In this document: piece after piece, positions 1 through 7,636 of the stretch
How positions within the stretch are numbered: position 1 is the first letter of the stretch
Layout of the letters: each line of letters opens with the position of its first letter
Assembly (NCBI RefSeq): GCF_028206795.1
Contig: NZ_JAQLFJ010000004.1
Coordinates: 68,666 to 132,665, forward strand
DNA length: 64,000 nucleotides
Origin: Collinsella aerofaciens
GTDB taxonomy: Bacteria; Actinomycetota; Coriobacteriia; Coriobacteriales; Coriobacteriaceae
Direction: 5' to 3'
Notes under the pieces: model-generated
Seen by the model: the letters and a program-made list of their open reading frames with translations, nothing else
Told to the model about the DNA's origin: nothing
The model's database searches: none
Made by a program: the position numbers and the translations under genes

Positions 1-28
1 GAAAGGCCCGAAAGAAAGGTAGGAGGCC

Positions 29-1270
29 ATGACGAAAGGTCTGCACGTGCCTTCCGAGATCGGCAAGCTCAGGAAGGTCTGCCTGCACCGTCCCGGCGAC
101 GAGCTCCTCAACCTGCCGCCCGACGAGCTCGAGCGACTCCTGTTCGACGACGTCCCGTTCCTGGAGGTCGCGCAGCAGGAGCACGACACCTTCGCCCAGA
201 TCCTGAGGGACCAGGGCGTGGAGGTCCTCTATCTCGAGAACCTCGTCGCTGAGGTGTTCGACCAGGTCCCCGGCGCCCGCGCCGAGTTCACCGACCAGTA
301 CATCGCCGAGGCCGGCATCCGCGGCCAGCACATGCCGCAGATCGTCCGCGAGAAGCTGGACTCCATCGAGGACAACCTCGAGTTCGTCAAGAAGACCATG
401 GCCGGCATGACCAAGGCCGAGATCGACATGCCCCTCACGGCGTCCACGACCCTCGACTCCCTGGTCAACTCCGAGTCCGAGTCCGACCTGATCATCGACC
501 CGATGCCCAACCTCTACTTCACCCGCGACCCGTTCGCGGTCGTCGGCGAGGGCGTCAACCTCAACCGCATGTACTCGGTCACCCGCAACCGCGAGACCCT
601 GTACGGCAAGTACGTCTTCAAGTACCACCCCGACTACAAGGACGTCTCCCTGTACTTCCGCCGCGACTGCCAGTTCCACACCGAGGGCGGCGACGTGCTG
701 AACATCAACGAGAAGACCCTCGCCGTCGGCATCTCCCAGCGCACCCAGGCCGCCGCTATCGACGTCATGGCCCAGAACATCTTCTGGAACTCCGACTCCA
801 AGGTCGAGCGCATCCTGGCCTTCGACATCCCGGTCTCGCGCGCCTTCATGCACCTCGACACGGTCTTCACCCAGATCGACGTCGATAAGTTCACGATCCA
901 CCCCGCCATCATGGGCACCCTGCGCGTCTACGAGCTGACCGCCGGCAAGAACCCGGGCGACGTGAACATCCGCCTGATCGAGGACACCCTCGAGCACGTC
1001 CTGGAGGACGCCACCGGCGTCGACCAGGTCAAGCTGATCCCCTGCGGCGGCGGCGACCCGATCGCGGCCTCCCGCGAGCAGTGGAACGACGGCTCCAACA
1101 CCCTGTGCGTCGAGCCCGGCAAGATCTGCGTCTACGCGCGCAACACCGTCACCAACGACGTGCTGTACAAGGAGGGCCTGGACCTTCTCGTCGTGCCCTC
1201 CGCCGAGCTCTCCCGCGGCCGCGGCGGCCCGCGCTGCATGAGCATGCCCTTCTGGCGCGAGGACCTCTAA
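29..1270 (+). CDS. arcA: Arginine deiminase, copy 1
   Basis: Cytoplasmic enzyme that hydrolyses arginine to citrulline and ammonia, the first step of the ADI pathway. The 413-residue length is normal. The guanidine-modifying catalytic set is visible: FTRDP (Asp167), EGGD (Glu219), MHLDTVF (His275, Asp277) and the nucleophile in GPRCMSMP (Cys403). The start follows AGGAGG with a two-base spacer. Codon use is extremely biased to C/G-ending codons, as for a highly expressed gene. A second copy at 3111 differs by only four residues (R60K, H101Q, V259A, D266A). Only 28 bases of upstream sequence are in the window, and they resemble the leader of copy 2. It is followed by a terminator and then an aminotransferase gene. 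Identity is certain; why two copies are kept is not. Confidence 0.97.
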   Translation: MTKGLHVPSEIGKLRKVCLHRPGDELLNLPPDELERLLFDDVPFLEVAQQEHDTFAQILRDQGVEVLYLENLVAEVFDQVPGARAEFTDQYIAEAGIRGQHMPQIVREKLDSIEDNLEFVKKTMAGMTKAEIDMPLTASTTLDSLVNSESESDLIIDPMPNLYFTRDPFAVVGEGVNLNRMYSVTRNRETLYGKYVFKYHPDYKDVSLYFRRDCQFHTEGGDVLNINEKTLAVGISQRTQAAAIDVMAQNIFWNSDSKVERILAFDIPVSRAFMHLDTVFTQIDVDKFTIHPAIMGTLRVYELTAGKNPGDVNIRLIEDTLEHVLEDATGVDQVKLIPCGGGDPIAASREQWNDGSNTLCVEPGKICVYARNTVTNDVLYKEGLDLLVVPSAELSRGRGGPRCMSMPFWREDL

Positions 1271-1333
1271 GGTTTTCAAAGACCCGTACAGGTCTTACTA
1301 CAAACATCTAGCTGCCATTAGATGTCTCCCATT

Positions 1334-1372
1334 GGGGCGGTGCGGATCTTTCGCACCGCCCCATTCATGTTT
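1334..1372 (+). terminator. Rho-independent terminator after arcA copy 1
   Basis: Eleven-base perfect stem (GGGGCGGTGCG with CGCACCGCCCC) with a seven-base loop, followed by a T-rich stretch. It lies 63 bases after the arcA stop and 34 bases before the aminotransferase start. arcA copy 1 is therefore probably mostly monocistronic, with some read-through or a separate promoter for the next gene. Confidence 0.8.
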
Positions 1373-1405
1373 AATGACGCTAAATGAAGATCAGATAAGG
1401 TGGCC

Positions 1406-2530
1406 ATGGATATCAAGACAATCGGTGTTGAGGAATGGCTCAACGTTTGGGAGAAGAGCGCCACGTGGGACATCGCCCAGTCGACGATCTCGTCGCTGAC
1501 CATGGGCGAGCTTCGCGCACTGGACGAGCAGGACGGCGCCACGTTCTACGAGCGCCTGGATCGCGAGAAGATGAACTACGGCTGGATCGAGGGATCGCCG
1601 GAATTTAAGGCCGAGGTCGCCAAGCTGTATCGTCGCGATGTCAATCCCGATCACATTCTGCAGACCAATGGCTGCACGGGCGCCAACCTCAACGCCATCA
1701 TGGCCGTTGTGGAGCCCGGCGATCACGTGATTGCCGAGTGGCCTACCTATGCGCCGCTCTACGAGATTCCGCGTACGCTGGGTGCCGAGGTCGAGTATTG
1801 GGAGCTCCGCGAGGAGCTCGGCTGGAAGCCCGATATCGATGAGCTCAAGCGCTTGGTGCGCCCCAACACCAAGCTCGTCTGCATCAATAACGCATCGAAC
1901 CCCATCGGTACGGTGCTCGATGCCGATATGCTCGGGCAGATTGCCGAGATTGCCCGTTCGGTGGGCGCCTACGTGCTGTGCGACGAGGTGTATCTGCCGC
2001 TCGGGAACACCGAGTCCTTTATGTCGATGGCCGACGTGTACGAGAAGGCTATTGTCACCAACTCGGTGTCCAAGACCTATTCGACGCCTGCGGCCCGCGT
2101 GGGCTGGGTCGTGGCCAACGAAGAGGTGTCCAACCGCATCCGCACATATCGCGACTACACCATGATCTGCGGCGGCGTGTTCAACGACGCCCTGGCGACC
2201 TACGTGCTCGAGCACAAGGACAAGATTCTCGAGCGCAACCGTAAGATCGTGTTTGGCAACCGCGATATCGCACAGGCTTGGATTGATACGCAGGACCGCG
2301 TCTCCTGGACGGCCCCGCAGGGCGTATCCACCTCGTTTATCCAGCTGGATATTCCCGAGGATGACGAGGAGTTCTGCAGGCGCCTGCTGTCCGAGAGGGG
2401 AGTGCTGCTGGTTCCTGGTAGCCGCTTTGAGCTTCCCTGGGGCGCACGCCTGGGCTACTGCGCGAGCGAAGACGTTCTCCGCGAGGGCCTGAGGCTTCTG
2501 GGCGAGGCACTGGCCGAGTTCGATCGTTAG
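1406..2530 (+). CDS. PLP-dependent class I/II aminotransferase
   Basis: Fold-type I aminotransferase of 374 residues. The PLP-binding lysine sits in SVSKTYSTPAARVGW, the NASNPIG turn binds the substrate carboxylate, and CDEVYLPLG carries the Asp that contacts the pyridine nitrogen. ATG 1406 is chosen because AAGG lies five bases upstream; GTG 1400 in the same frame would add two residues. It lies between two arcA copies, which suggests a substrate related to arginine, citrulline or ornithine. That is inference only. Family members of this shape are sometimes annotated as capreomycidine-synthase-like, but nothing here proves that activity. Codon use is less extreme than in arcA. Confidence 0.85.
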   Translation: MDIKTIGVEEWLNVWEKSATWDIAQSTISSLTMGELRALDEQDGATFYERLDREKMNYGWIEGSPEFKAEVAKLYRRDVNPDHILQTNGCTGANLNAIMAVVEPGDHVIAEWPTYAPLYEIPRTLGAEVEYWELREELGWKPDIDELKRLVRPNTKLVCINNASNPIGTVLDADMLGQIAEIARSVGAYVLCDEVYLPLGNTESFMSMADVYEKAIVTNSVSKTYSTPAARVGWVVANEEVSNRIRTYRDYTMICGGVFNDALATYVLEHKDKILERNRKIVFGNRDIAQAWIDTQDRVSWTAPQGVSTSFIQLDIPEDDEEFCRRLLSERGVLLVPGSRFELPWGARLGYCASEDVLREGLRLLGEALAEFDR

Positions 2531-2584
2531 CCCCTTGAGGTTTTCGAGGGCCTAAACCTTTCTGGGCCCTAGATGTACCGAATG

Positions 2585-2620
2585 CAGACCCGCTCCCTTT
2601 GGGGGAGCGGGTCTGTTTAT
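2585..2620 (+). terminator. Rho-independent terminator after the aminotransferase
   Basis: Thirteen-base perfect stem, CAGACCCGCTCCC with GGGAGCGGGTCTG, then TTTAT. It cleanly separates the aminotransferase from the following AT-rich regulatory region. Confidence 0.9.
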
Positions 2621-2702
2621 CTTTACCGCCAAAAATGTCAACTTGTTACAAATGGAGGCGAAAAGCAGGCGGTGTATTCGATGGGCCTTATACTGAGCTT
2701 CC

Positions 2703-2734
2703 GGTGAACGGTATCCAACGTCTGGTAAACGGTA
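2703..2734 (+). promoter_or_regulatory. Paired 11-bp direct repeats upstream of arcA copy 2
   Basis: GGTGAACGGTA (2703-2713) is repeated as GGTAAACGGTA (2724-2734). The start-to-start distance is 21 bases, two helical turns, so both would face the same side of DNA. This resembles an activator or repressor site. The regulator is unknown. Confidence 0.4.
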
Positions 2735-2770
2735 GCCTGGTTGCTAAAAATGAATAGGACGAACTTTTTT

Positions 2771-2825
2771 CTGAATAAAAATCAAAATGGTTGAGACGTA
2801 GCAAGAATTGCGAATTCTATTCATA
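2771..2825 (+). promoter_or_regulatory. Candidate ArgR (ARG-box-like) sites upstream of arcA copy 2
   Basis: CTGAATAAAAATCA (2771-2784) and GCGAATTCTATTCA (2810-2823) resemble halves or near-halves of the ARG box TGAAT-W4-ATTCA. Another ATGAATA lies at 2750. They fall in a 580-base gene-free, unusually AT-rich stretch before the ADI genes, where arginine-responsive control is expected. Neither is a perfect box. Confidence 0.4.
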
Positions 2826-2914
2826 CCTTTGCGTGAAATATGCAAATCGAGGGTGGTTTAAGAAAGATTAGTTCCAATTGATTTTCCGGTTAAAAAAGCG
2901 TTTAAGCACGTAGA

Positions 2915-2938
2915 TACACTTTATTAAGTCAAAGTGTA
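2915..2938 (+). promoter_or_regulatory. Perfect 8-bp inverted repeat in the arcA2 control region
   Basis: TACACTTT (2915-2922) and AAAGTGTA (2931-2938) form a perfect dyad with an eight-base spacer, about 175 bases before the arcA start. There is no T-run, so an operator is more likely than a terminator. The rest of 2621-3110 holds no ORF I can support. Confidence 0.4.
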
Positions 2939-3110
2939 CCATGCGTGAAGTATATGTGTATGCCGTTCACCCCTCATAAAAAACCGTTCGGGGGCAAGGT
3001 GGAAGTATGGGCTGATTTTGGATATAAATATGTCGTCAGCAATAACGCCTCACACGGAGGGGCGCTAACGAATCGGCCCTGACAAGGGCCCGAAAGAAAG
3101 GTAGGAGGCC

Positions 3111-4352
3111 ATGACGAAAGGTCTGCACGTGCCTTCCGAGATCGGCAAGCTCAGGAAGGTCTGCCTGCACCGTCCCGGCGACGAGCTCCTCAACCTGCCG
3201 CCCGACGAGCTCGAGCGACTCCTGTTCGACGACGTCCCGTTCCTGGAGGTCGCGCAGCAGGAGCACGACACCTTCGCCCAGATCCTTAAGGACCAGGGCG
3301 TGGAGGTGCTCTACCTCGAGAACCTCGTCGCAGAGGTGTTCGACCAGGTCCCCGGCGCCCGCGCCGAGTTCACCGACCAGTACATCGCCGAGGCAGGCAT
3401 CCGCGGCCAGCAGATGCCGCAGATCGTCCGCGAGAAGCTGGACTCCATCGAGGACAACCTCGAGTTCGTCAAGAAGACCATGGCCGGCATGACCAAGGCC
3501 GAGATCGACATGCCCCTCACGGCGTCCACGACCCTCGACTCCCTGGTCAACTCCGAGTCCGAGTCCGACCTGATCATCGACCCGATGCCCAACCTCTACT
3601 TCACCCGCGACCCGTTCGCGGTCGTCGGCGAGGGCGTCAACCTCAACCGCATGTACTCGGTCACCCGCAACCGCGAGACCCTGTACGGCAAGTACGTCTT
3701 CAAGTACCACCCCGACTACAAGGACGTCTCCCTGTACTTCCGCCGCGACTGCCAGTTCCACACCGAGGGCGGCGACGTGCTGAACATCAACGAGAAGACC
3801 CTCGCCGTCGGCATCTCCCAGCGCACCCAGGCCGCCGCTATCGACGTCATGGCCCAGAACATCTTCTGGAACTCCGACTCCAAGGCCGAGCGCATCCTGG
3901 CCTTCGCCATCCCGGTCTCGCGCGCCTTCATGCACCTCGACACGGTCTTCACCCAGATCGACGTCGATAAGTTCACGATCCACCCCGCCATCATGGGCAC
4001 CCTGCGCGTCTACGAGCTGACCGCCGGCAAGAACCCGGGCGACGTGAACATCCGCCTGATCGAGGACACCCTCGAGCACGTCCTGGAGGACGCCACCGGC
4101 GTCGACCAGGTCAAGCTGATCCCCTGCGGCGGCGGCGACCCGATCGCGGCCTCCCGCGAGCAGTGGAACGACGGCTCCAACACCCTGTGCGTCGAGCCCG
4201 GCAAGATCTGCGTCTACGCGCGCAACACCGTCACCAACGACGTGCTGTACAAGGAGGGCCTGGACCTTCTCGTCGTGCCCTCCGCCGAGCTCTCCCGCGG
4301 CCGCGGCGGCCCGCGCTGCATGAGCATGCCCTTCTGGCGCGAGGACCTCTAA
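3111..4352 (+). CDS. arcA: Arginine deiminase, copy 2
   Basis: Second 413-residue arginine deiminase, with all catalytic residues intact (Asp167, Glu219, His275, Asp277, Cys403). By eye it differs from copy 1 at about nine bases, grouped around codons 59-101 and 259-266. Similarity includes the ribosome-binding leader and stops at the stop codon, where the 3' flanks diverge. This copy heads the main ADI transcription unit: it follows a large regulatory region and is 105 bases before ornithine carbamoyltransferase. Near identity points to recent duplication or continuing gene conversion. D266A is close to the catalytic His275 but is not itself catalytic. Confidence 0.97.
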   Translation: MTKGLHVPSEIGKLRKVCLHRPGDELLNLPPDELERLLFDDVPFLEVAQQEHDTFAQILKDQGVEVLYLENLVAEVFDQVPGARAEFTDQYIAEAGIRGQQMPQIVREKLDSIEDNLEFVKKTMAGMTKAEIDMPLTASTTLDSLVNSESESDLIIDPMPNLYFTRDPFAVVGEGVNLNRMYSVTRNRETLYGKYVFKYHPDYKDVSLYFRRDCQFHTEGGDVLNINEKTLAVGISQRTQAAAIDVMAQNIFWNSDSKAERILAFAIPVSRAFMHLDTVFTQIDVDKFTIHPAIMGTLRVYELTAGKNPGDVNIRLIEDTLEHVLEDATGVDQVKLIPCGGGDPIAASREQWNDGSNTLCVEPGKICVYARNTVTNDVLYKEGLDLLVVPSAELSRGRGGPRCMSMPFWREDL

Positions 4353-4364
4353 GTCTTTCCGTTT

Positions 4365-4414
4365 CCGGTGCGGTCTCCCTACAACCGCACCGGTTTCGCC
4401 CGTCAAACGGGCGA
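4365..4414 (+). other. Two stem-loops between arcA copy 2 and ornithine carbamoyltransferase
   Basis: CCGGTGCGGT pairs with ACCGCACCGG (4365-4374 with 4384-4393). It is followed by a smaller hairpin with CGCCCGT and ACGGGCG arms (4398-4414). There is no strong U-tract. They look like intercistronic structures that could protect the arcA message or partly terminate it, giving more deiminase than carbamoyltransferase. Confidence 0.5.
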
Positions 4415-4457
4415 CACTAATACTTACGTAATTCATTTCTTCGAAAGGAAACGAACC

Positions 4458-5453
4458 ATGGGTGTTAACCTCTCCGGCCGTAGCTTCCTCAAGCTCCTCG
4501 ACCTCACCACCGAGGAGATCGAGTACCTGCTCAAGCTCTCCAAGAACTTCAAGGATATGAAGCGCGCTGGCGTTCCGCACCGCTATCTCGAGGGTAAGAA
4601 CATCGTTCTGCTCTTCCAGAAGACCTCCACTCGTACCCGCTGCGCCTTCGAGGTCGGCGGCATGGATCTGGGCATGGGCGTCACCTACCTCGATCCGGGT
4701 TCGTCGCAGATGGGCAAGAAGGAGTCCATCGAGGATACCGCCCGTGTTCTCGGCCGCATGTATGATGGCATCGAGTTCCGTGGCTTTGCCCAGGACGACG
4801 TCGAGGAGCTCGCTGCTAAGTCCGGCGTGCCCGTGTGGAACGGCCTGACCACTGAGTGGCATCCCACCCAGATGCTCGCCGACATCCTGACCGTCCAGGA
4901 GAACTTCAACTACGACATCAAGGGCAAGACCCTCGTCTTCATGGGTGACTGCAAGAACAACGTTGCTCGCTCTCTCATGGTCGTTTGCTCCAAGCTCGGC
5001 ATGAACTTCGTGGCCTGCGGCCCCGAGGAGTGCATGCCCGCTGACGACGTCATCGAGGCCTGCAAGCCCATCGCCGAGGCCAACGGCTGCACCATCAAGC
5101 TGACCACCGACGTCAAGGACGGCGTCACCGGTGCCGACGTTATCTACACCGACGTGTGGGTCTCCATGGGCGAGCCTGACGAGGTCTGGGCCGAGCGCAT
5201 CGCTCAGCTCACCCCGTATCGTGTCACCTCCGAGGTCATGGCTATGGCCAACCCGGGTGCCATCTTCCTGCACTGCCTGCCCAGCTTCCACGACACCAAC
5301 ACCACCATTGGCGCCGAGAAGTGCGAGCAGTTCGGCATCACCGAGCAGGAGGTCACCGACGAGGTCTTCGAGAGCCCCGCTTCCAAGGTCTTCGACGAGG
5401 CCGAGAACCGCATGCACACCATCAAGGCTGTCATGTACGCCACGCTCAAGTAA
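4458..5453 (+). CDS. argF: Ornithine carbamoyltransferase (catabolic, ADI pathway)
   Basis: Second enzyme of the ADI route. It phosphorolyses citrulline to ornithine and carbamoyl phosphate; the anabolic direction is also possible. The 331-residue protein carries the carbamoyl-phosphate loop STRTR (57-61), HPTQ (from His135) and the ornithine-domain HCLP (from His272). ATG 4458 has AAAGGAAA upstream and gives a normal length; longer in-frame starts would only add an unrelated N-terminus. The position directly after arcA and before a YfcC-type carrier marks it as catabolic (arcB), though sequence alone cannot fix direction. Carbamate kinase (arcC) is not in this window. Confidence 0.95.
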   Translation: MGVNLSGRSFLKLLDLTTEEIEYLLKLSKNFKDMKRAGVPHRYLEGKNIVLLFQKTSTRTRCAFEVGGMDLGMGVTYLDPGSSQMGKKESIEDTARVLGRMYDGIEFRGFAQDDVEELAAKSGVPVWNGLTTEWHPTQMLADILTVQENFNYDIKGKTLVFMGDCKNNVARSLMVVCSKLGMNFVACGPEECMPADDVIEACKPIAEANGCTIKLTTDVKDGVTGADVIYTDVWVSMGEPDEVWAERIAQLTPYRVTSEVMAMANPGAIFLHCLPSFHDTNTTIGAEKCEQFGITEQEVTDEVFESPASKVFDEAENRMHTIKAVMYATLK

Positions 5454-5468
5454 GAGCATCTAGCATCT

Positions 5469-5506
5469 CGCTCGGGGTGCATTCCTGCGCACCCCGAGCG
5501 CTTTTG
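5469..5506 (+). terminator. Terminator after ornithine carbamoyltransferase
   Basis: Twelve-base perfect stem CGCTCGGGGTGC with GCACCCCGAGCG, followed by CTTTTG. It lies between the carbamoyltransferase and the transporter gene, so the transporter may have its own promoter or depend on read-through. Confidence 0.85.
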
Positions 5507-5600
5507 TCTGGTAAAAATCTCGCACCGAGCGACATGCACGGCACGGAAGAGCCGCTTCGGGCGAGATCAGTAAATGATTTATGAAGGGGGGATGAGAACT

Positions 5601-7079
5601 ATGACTGAGACCGCTAAGAAAAAGCGCGGTATGCCTTCATCGTTCACCATTCTTCTTGCTCTGCTGGCAATCGTCGCGGTTGTTACCGTTATCGTCTCCG
5701 GTACGTCCGGTGGCGCGGTTACCGCTGCCCGCCTGAGCGATTTCTGCACCGCCCCGGTCAAGGGCTTCGCTGACGCTCTGCCCGTCTGCCTCTTCGTTAT
5801 GATCCTCGGTGGCTTCCTCGGCATGATGACCGAGACCGGCGCCCTGGACAACGGCATTGCCGTTCTGGTGCAGAAGCTTAAGGGCAATGAGATCATGCTC
5901 ATTCCCGTGCTAATGTTCATCTTCTCCCTCGGTGGTACCACCTATGGTATGTGCGAGGAGACCGTTCCCTTCTACGCCCTGCTCGCCGCCACCATGATGG
6001 CTGCTGGCTTCGACCCTATGGTCGGCGCTGCCACCGTCCTGCTCGGCGCTGGCTGCGGCTGCCTCGGCTCCACGGTTAACCCGTTCGCCGTCGGTGCTGC
6101 CGTCGACGCTCTGACCGGCGTTGGCATTGAGGTCAACCAGTCCATCATCATCGGTCTCGGTGCCGTCCTGTGGATTGTTACCACTGTTATGTCCATCCTC
6201 TTCGTCATGAGCTATGCCAAGAAGGTCAAGGCTGACAAGGGTTCCACCATCCTTTCGATGCAGGAGCTCAAGGACGCCGAAGAGGCTCACGGCAAGGCTG
6301 CTTCCGAGGTTCACAAGGAGGTCAAGCTCACCGGTCGTCAGAAGGGTGTTCTGATCGCCTTTGCCTTCACCTTCGTCGTCATGATCGTCGGCTTCATCCC
6401 GCTGGCCGACCTCAACGAGGGCGTCGCCAACTTCTTCGATGCTGGCGCTGTCTATGACGCCGACGGTAACGCCATCGTTCAGGGCTGGTCTGCCCTGATC
6501 ACCGGCCTGCCCATTGGCCAGTGGTACTTCGACGAGGCTTCCACCTGGTTCTTCCTCATGGCTGTCCTGATCGGTATCATCGGTGGCCTCTCCGAGAAGC
6601 AGATCGTCAACACCTTCATCACCGGCGCTGCCGACATGATGTCCGTTGTCCTCGTCATCGCTCTTGCCCGTGGTATCTCCGTCCTCATGGCTAGCACCGG
6701 CCTCGACGTCTACGTCCTCGACGCTGCCGCCAATGCTCTGGCTGGCCTGTCCGGCGTGATCTTCGCTCCCATGAGCTTCCTGGTCTACTTCGGCCTGTCC
6801 TTCCTGATCCCCTCGACCTCCGGTATGGCTACTGTCTCCATGCCCATCATGGGACCGCTGGCTGTTAAGCTCGGCTTCTCGCCCGAGGTCATGGTCATGA
6901 TCTTCTCCGCCGCCATCGGCGTCGTGAACCTGTTCACCCCGACCTCTGGTGCCATCATGGGCGGTCTCGCTCTGGCTAAGATCGAGTGGACGACCTGGCT
7001 CAAGTTTGCTCTTAAGCTCATCGTCGCTCTCTCCGTCGTCTGCGCCATCATCCTGACCGTCGCTTGCGTGATGCTCTAA
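5601..7079 (+). CDS. YfcC-family transporter, probable arginine/ornithine exchanger
   Basis: Polytopic inner-membrane protein of 492 residues with about twelve hydrophobic segments, of the YfcC / anaerobic C4-dicarboxylate carrier superfamily. Conserved glycine-rich stretches such as FSLGGTTYGMCEE and IPSTSGMATVSMP are typical of the family. In streptococcal ADI operons a YfcC-family protein serves as the arginine-ornithine antiporter. Position three genes into this ADI locus suggests the same job here (inference). ATG 5601 is preferred over 5574 and 5592 because the GGGGGG ribosome-binding site lies ten bases upstream. Confidence 0.8.
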   Translation: MTETAKKKRGMPSSFTILLALLAIVAVVTVIVSGTSGGAVTAARLSDFCTAPVKGFADALPVCLFVMILGGFLGMMTETGALDNGIAVLVQKLKGNEIMLIPVLMFIFSLGGTTYGMCEETVPFYALLAATMMAAGFDPMVGAATVLLGAGCGCLGSTVNPFAVGAAVDALTGVGIEVNQSIIIGLGAVLWIVTTVMSILFVMSYAKKVKADKGSTILSMQELKDAEEAHGKAASEVHKEVKLTGRQKGVLIAFAFTFVVMIVGFIPLADLNEGVANFFDAGAVYDADGNAIVQGWSALITGLPIGQWYFDEASTWFFLMAVLIGIIGGLSEKQIVNTFITGAADMMSVVLVIALARGISVLMASTGLDVYVLDAAANALAGLSGVIFAPMSFLVYFGLSFLIPSTSGMATVSMPIMGPLAVKLGFSPEVMVMIFSAAIGVVNLFTPTSGAIMGGLALAKIEWTTWLKFALKLIVALSVVCAIILTVACVML

Positions 7080-7144
7080 GTACCCCTTGGGTACCCCACG
7101 GAAACCATGACGATCCTGTAAAGGATCACCTGGTCATCGTCTGT

Positions 7145-7208
7145 CCGGTGGGGTAACCCCACCGGTAGACTCCTACCTTTAGCCTCCTCCCGTTCCGTGC
7201 GCGGGAGG
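7145..7208 (+). terminator. Stem-loops downstream of the ADI transporter
   Basis: A near-perfect palindrome (CCGGTGGGGT / ACCCCACCGG, 7145-7165) is followed by CCTCCCG / CGGGAGG (7186-7192 with 7202-7208). U-tracts are weak, so these could end the ADI message or shield its 3' end. Confidence 0.5.
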
Positions 7209-7220
7209 GGGCGCACTTAT

Positions 7221-7478
7221 GTTCCGCGGTTTTACCAAACCGCGGAACCACTCGACGCTGCGCGCCGCCCAGAACTACAATTTGTCATTCAAAAGGCAAG
7301 GCATGACCAAAAGGTCTATGCCTTGCCTTTTTCATGCCAACTTGTACGTTCTGGACGGCGCTCGCTGACTTATGCTCAACCTGCGACGCTGTTATTGTTG
7401 GTGCAGGGGAACAGCTTGCCCGCTCTGGTGCCCGTTCGTTGACTTTGGCTCTGCCTGTGACGTTTCCATTGTTGGTGC
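7221..7478 (+). repeat. Dispersed structured repeat, copy 1
   Basis: Modular element shared with 59641-59815 and 62761-62915. First hairpin: GTTCCGCGGTTT and its complement around TACC (7221-7248). Then CGACGCTGC. Then an outer stem GCGCCGCCCAGAAC (7262-7275) paired with GTTCTGGACGGCGC (7348-7361). It encloses an inner hairpin with AAAAGGCAAGGCAT / ATGCCTTGCCTTTT arms (7291-7331). Then TCGCTGACTT. The tail carries two related 39-base units (7366-7404 and 7440-7478), 30 of 39 bases alike. The inner hairpin followed by T's could also act as a terminator. No protein is encoded. Confidence 0.75.
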
Positions 7479-7591
7479 GGAGTGACTTGGTTCCTGCTTC
7501 AAATTAGCTACCCCGGTTCCCCGTGGGTTGCGGTGGGCGTGTTTGGTTGGTGCCTGTTGATGGCCTGGGCATCGGGGAGGGCGGGCTCCGT

Positions 7592-7597
7592 TATAAT
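7592..7597 (+). promoter_or_regulatory. Candidate -10 box for the DUF1846 gene
   Basis: A perfect TATAAT lies 40 bases before the chosen start. No convincing -35 hexamer is seen at normal spacing. Confidence 0.4.
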
Positions 7598-7636
7598 CGC
7601 CTAGAACATTAAATGGAAACGGGACGGGAGCCATAC

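Noticed and set aside
3036..5459. 807-codon open frame on the minus strand across arcA copy 2 and ornithine carbamoyltransferase
   Set aside because: It is exactly antisense to two certain genes; its Val/Leu/Asp/Gly-rich, low-complexity product results from C-ending codons on the plus strand.
7197..7442. 81-codon frame inside repeat copy 1
   Set aside because: Lies within a structured repeat; no ribosome-binding site, and the frame is not kept in copies 2 and 3.
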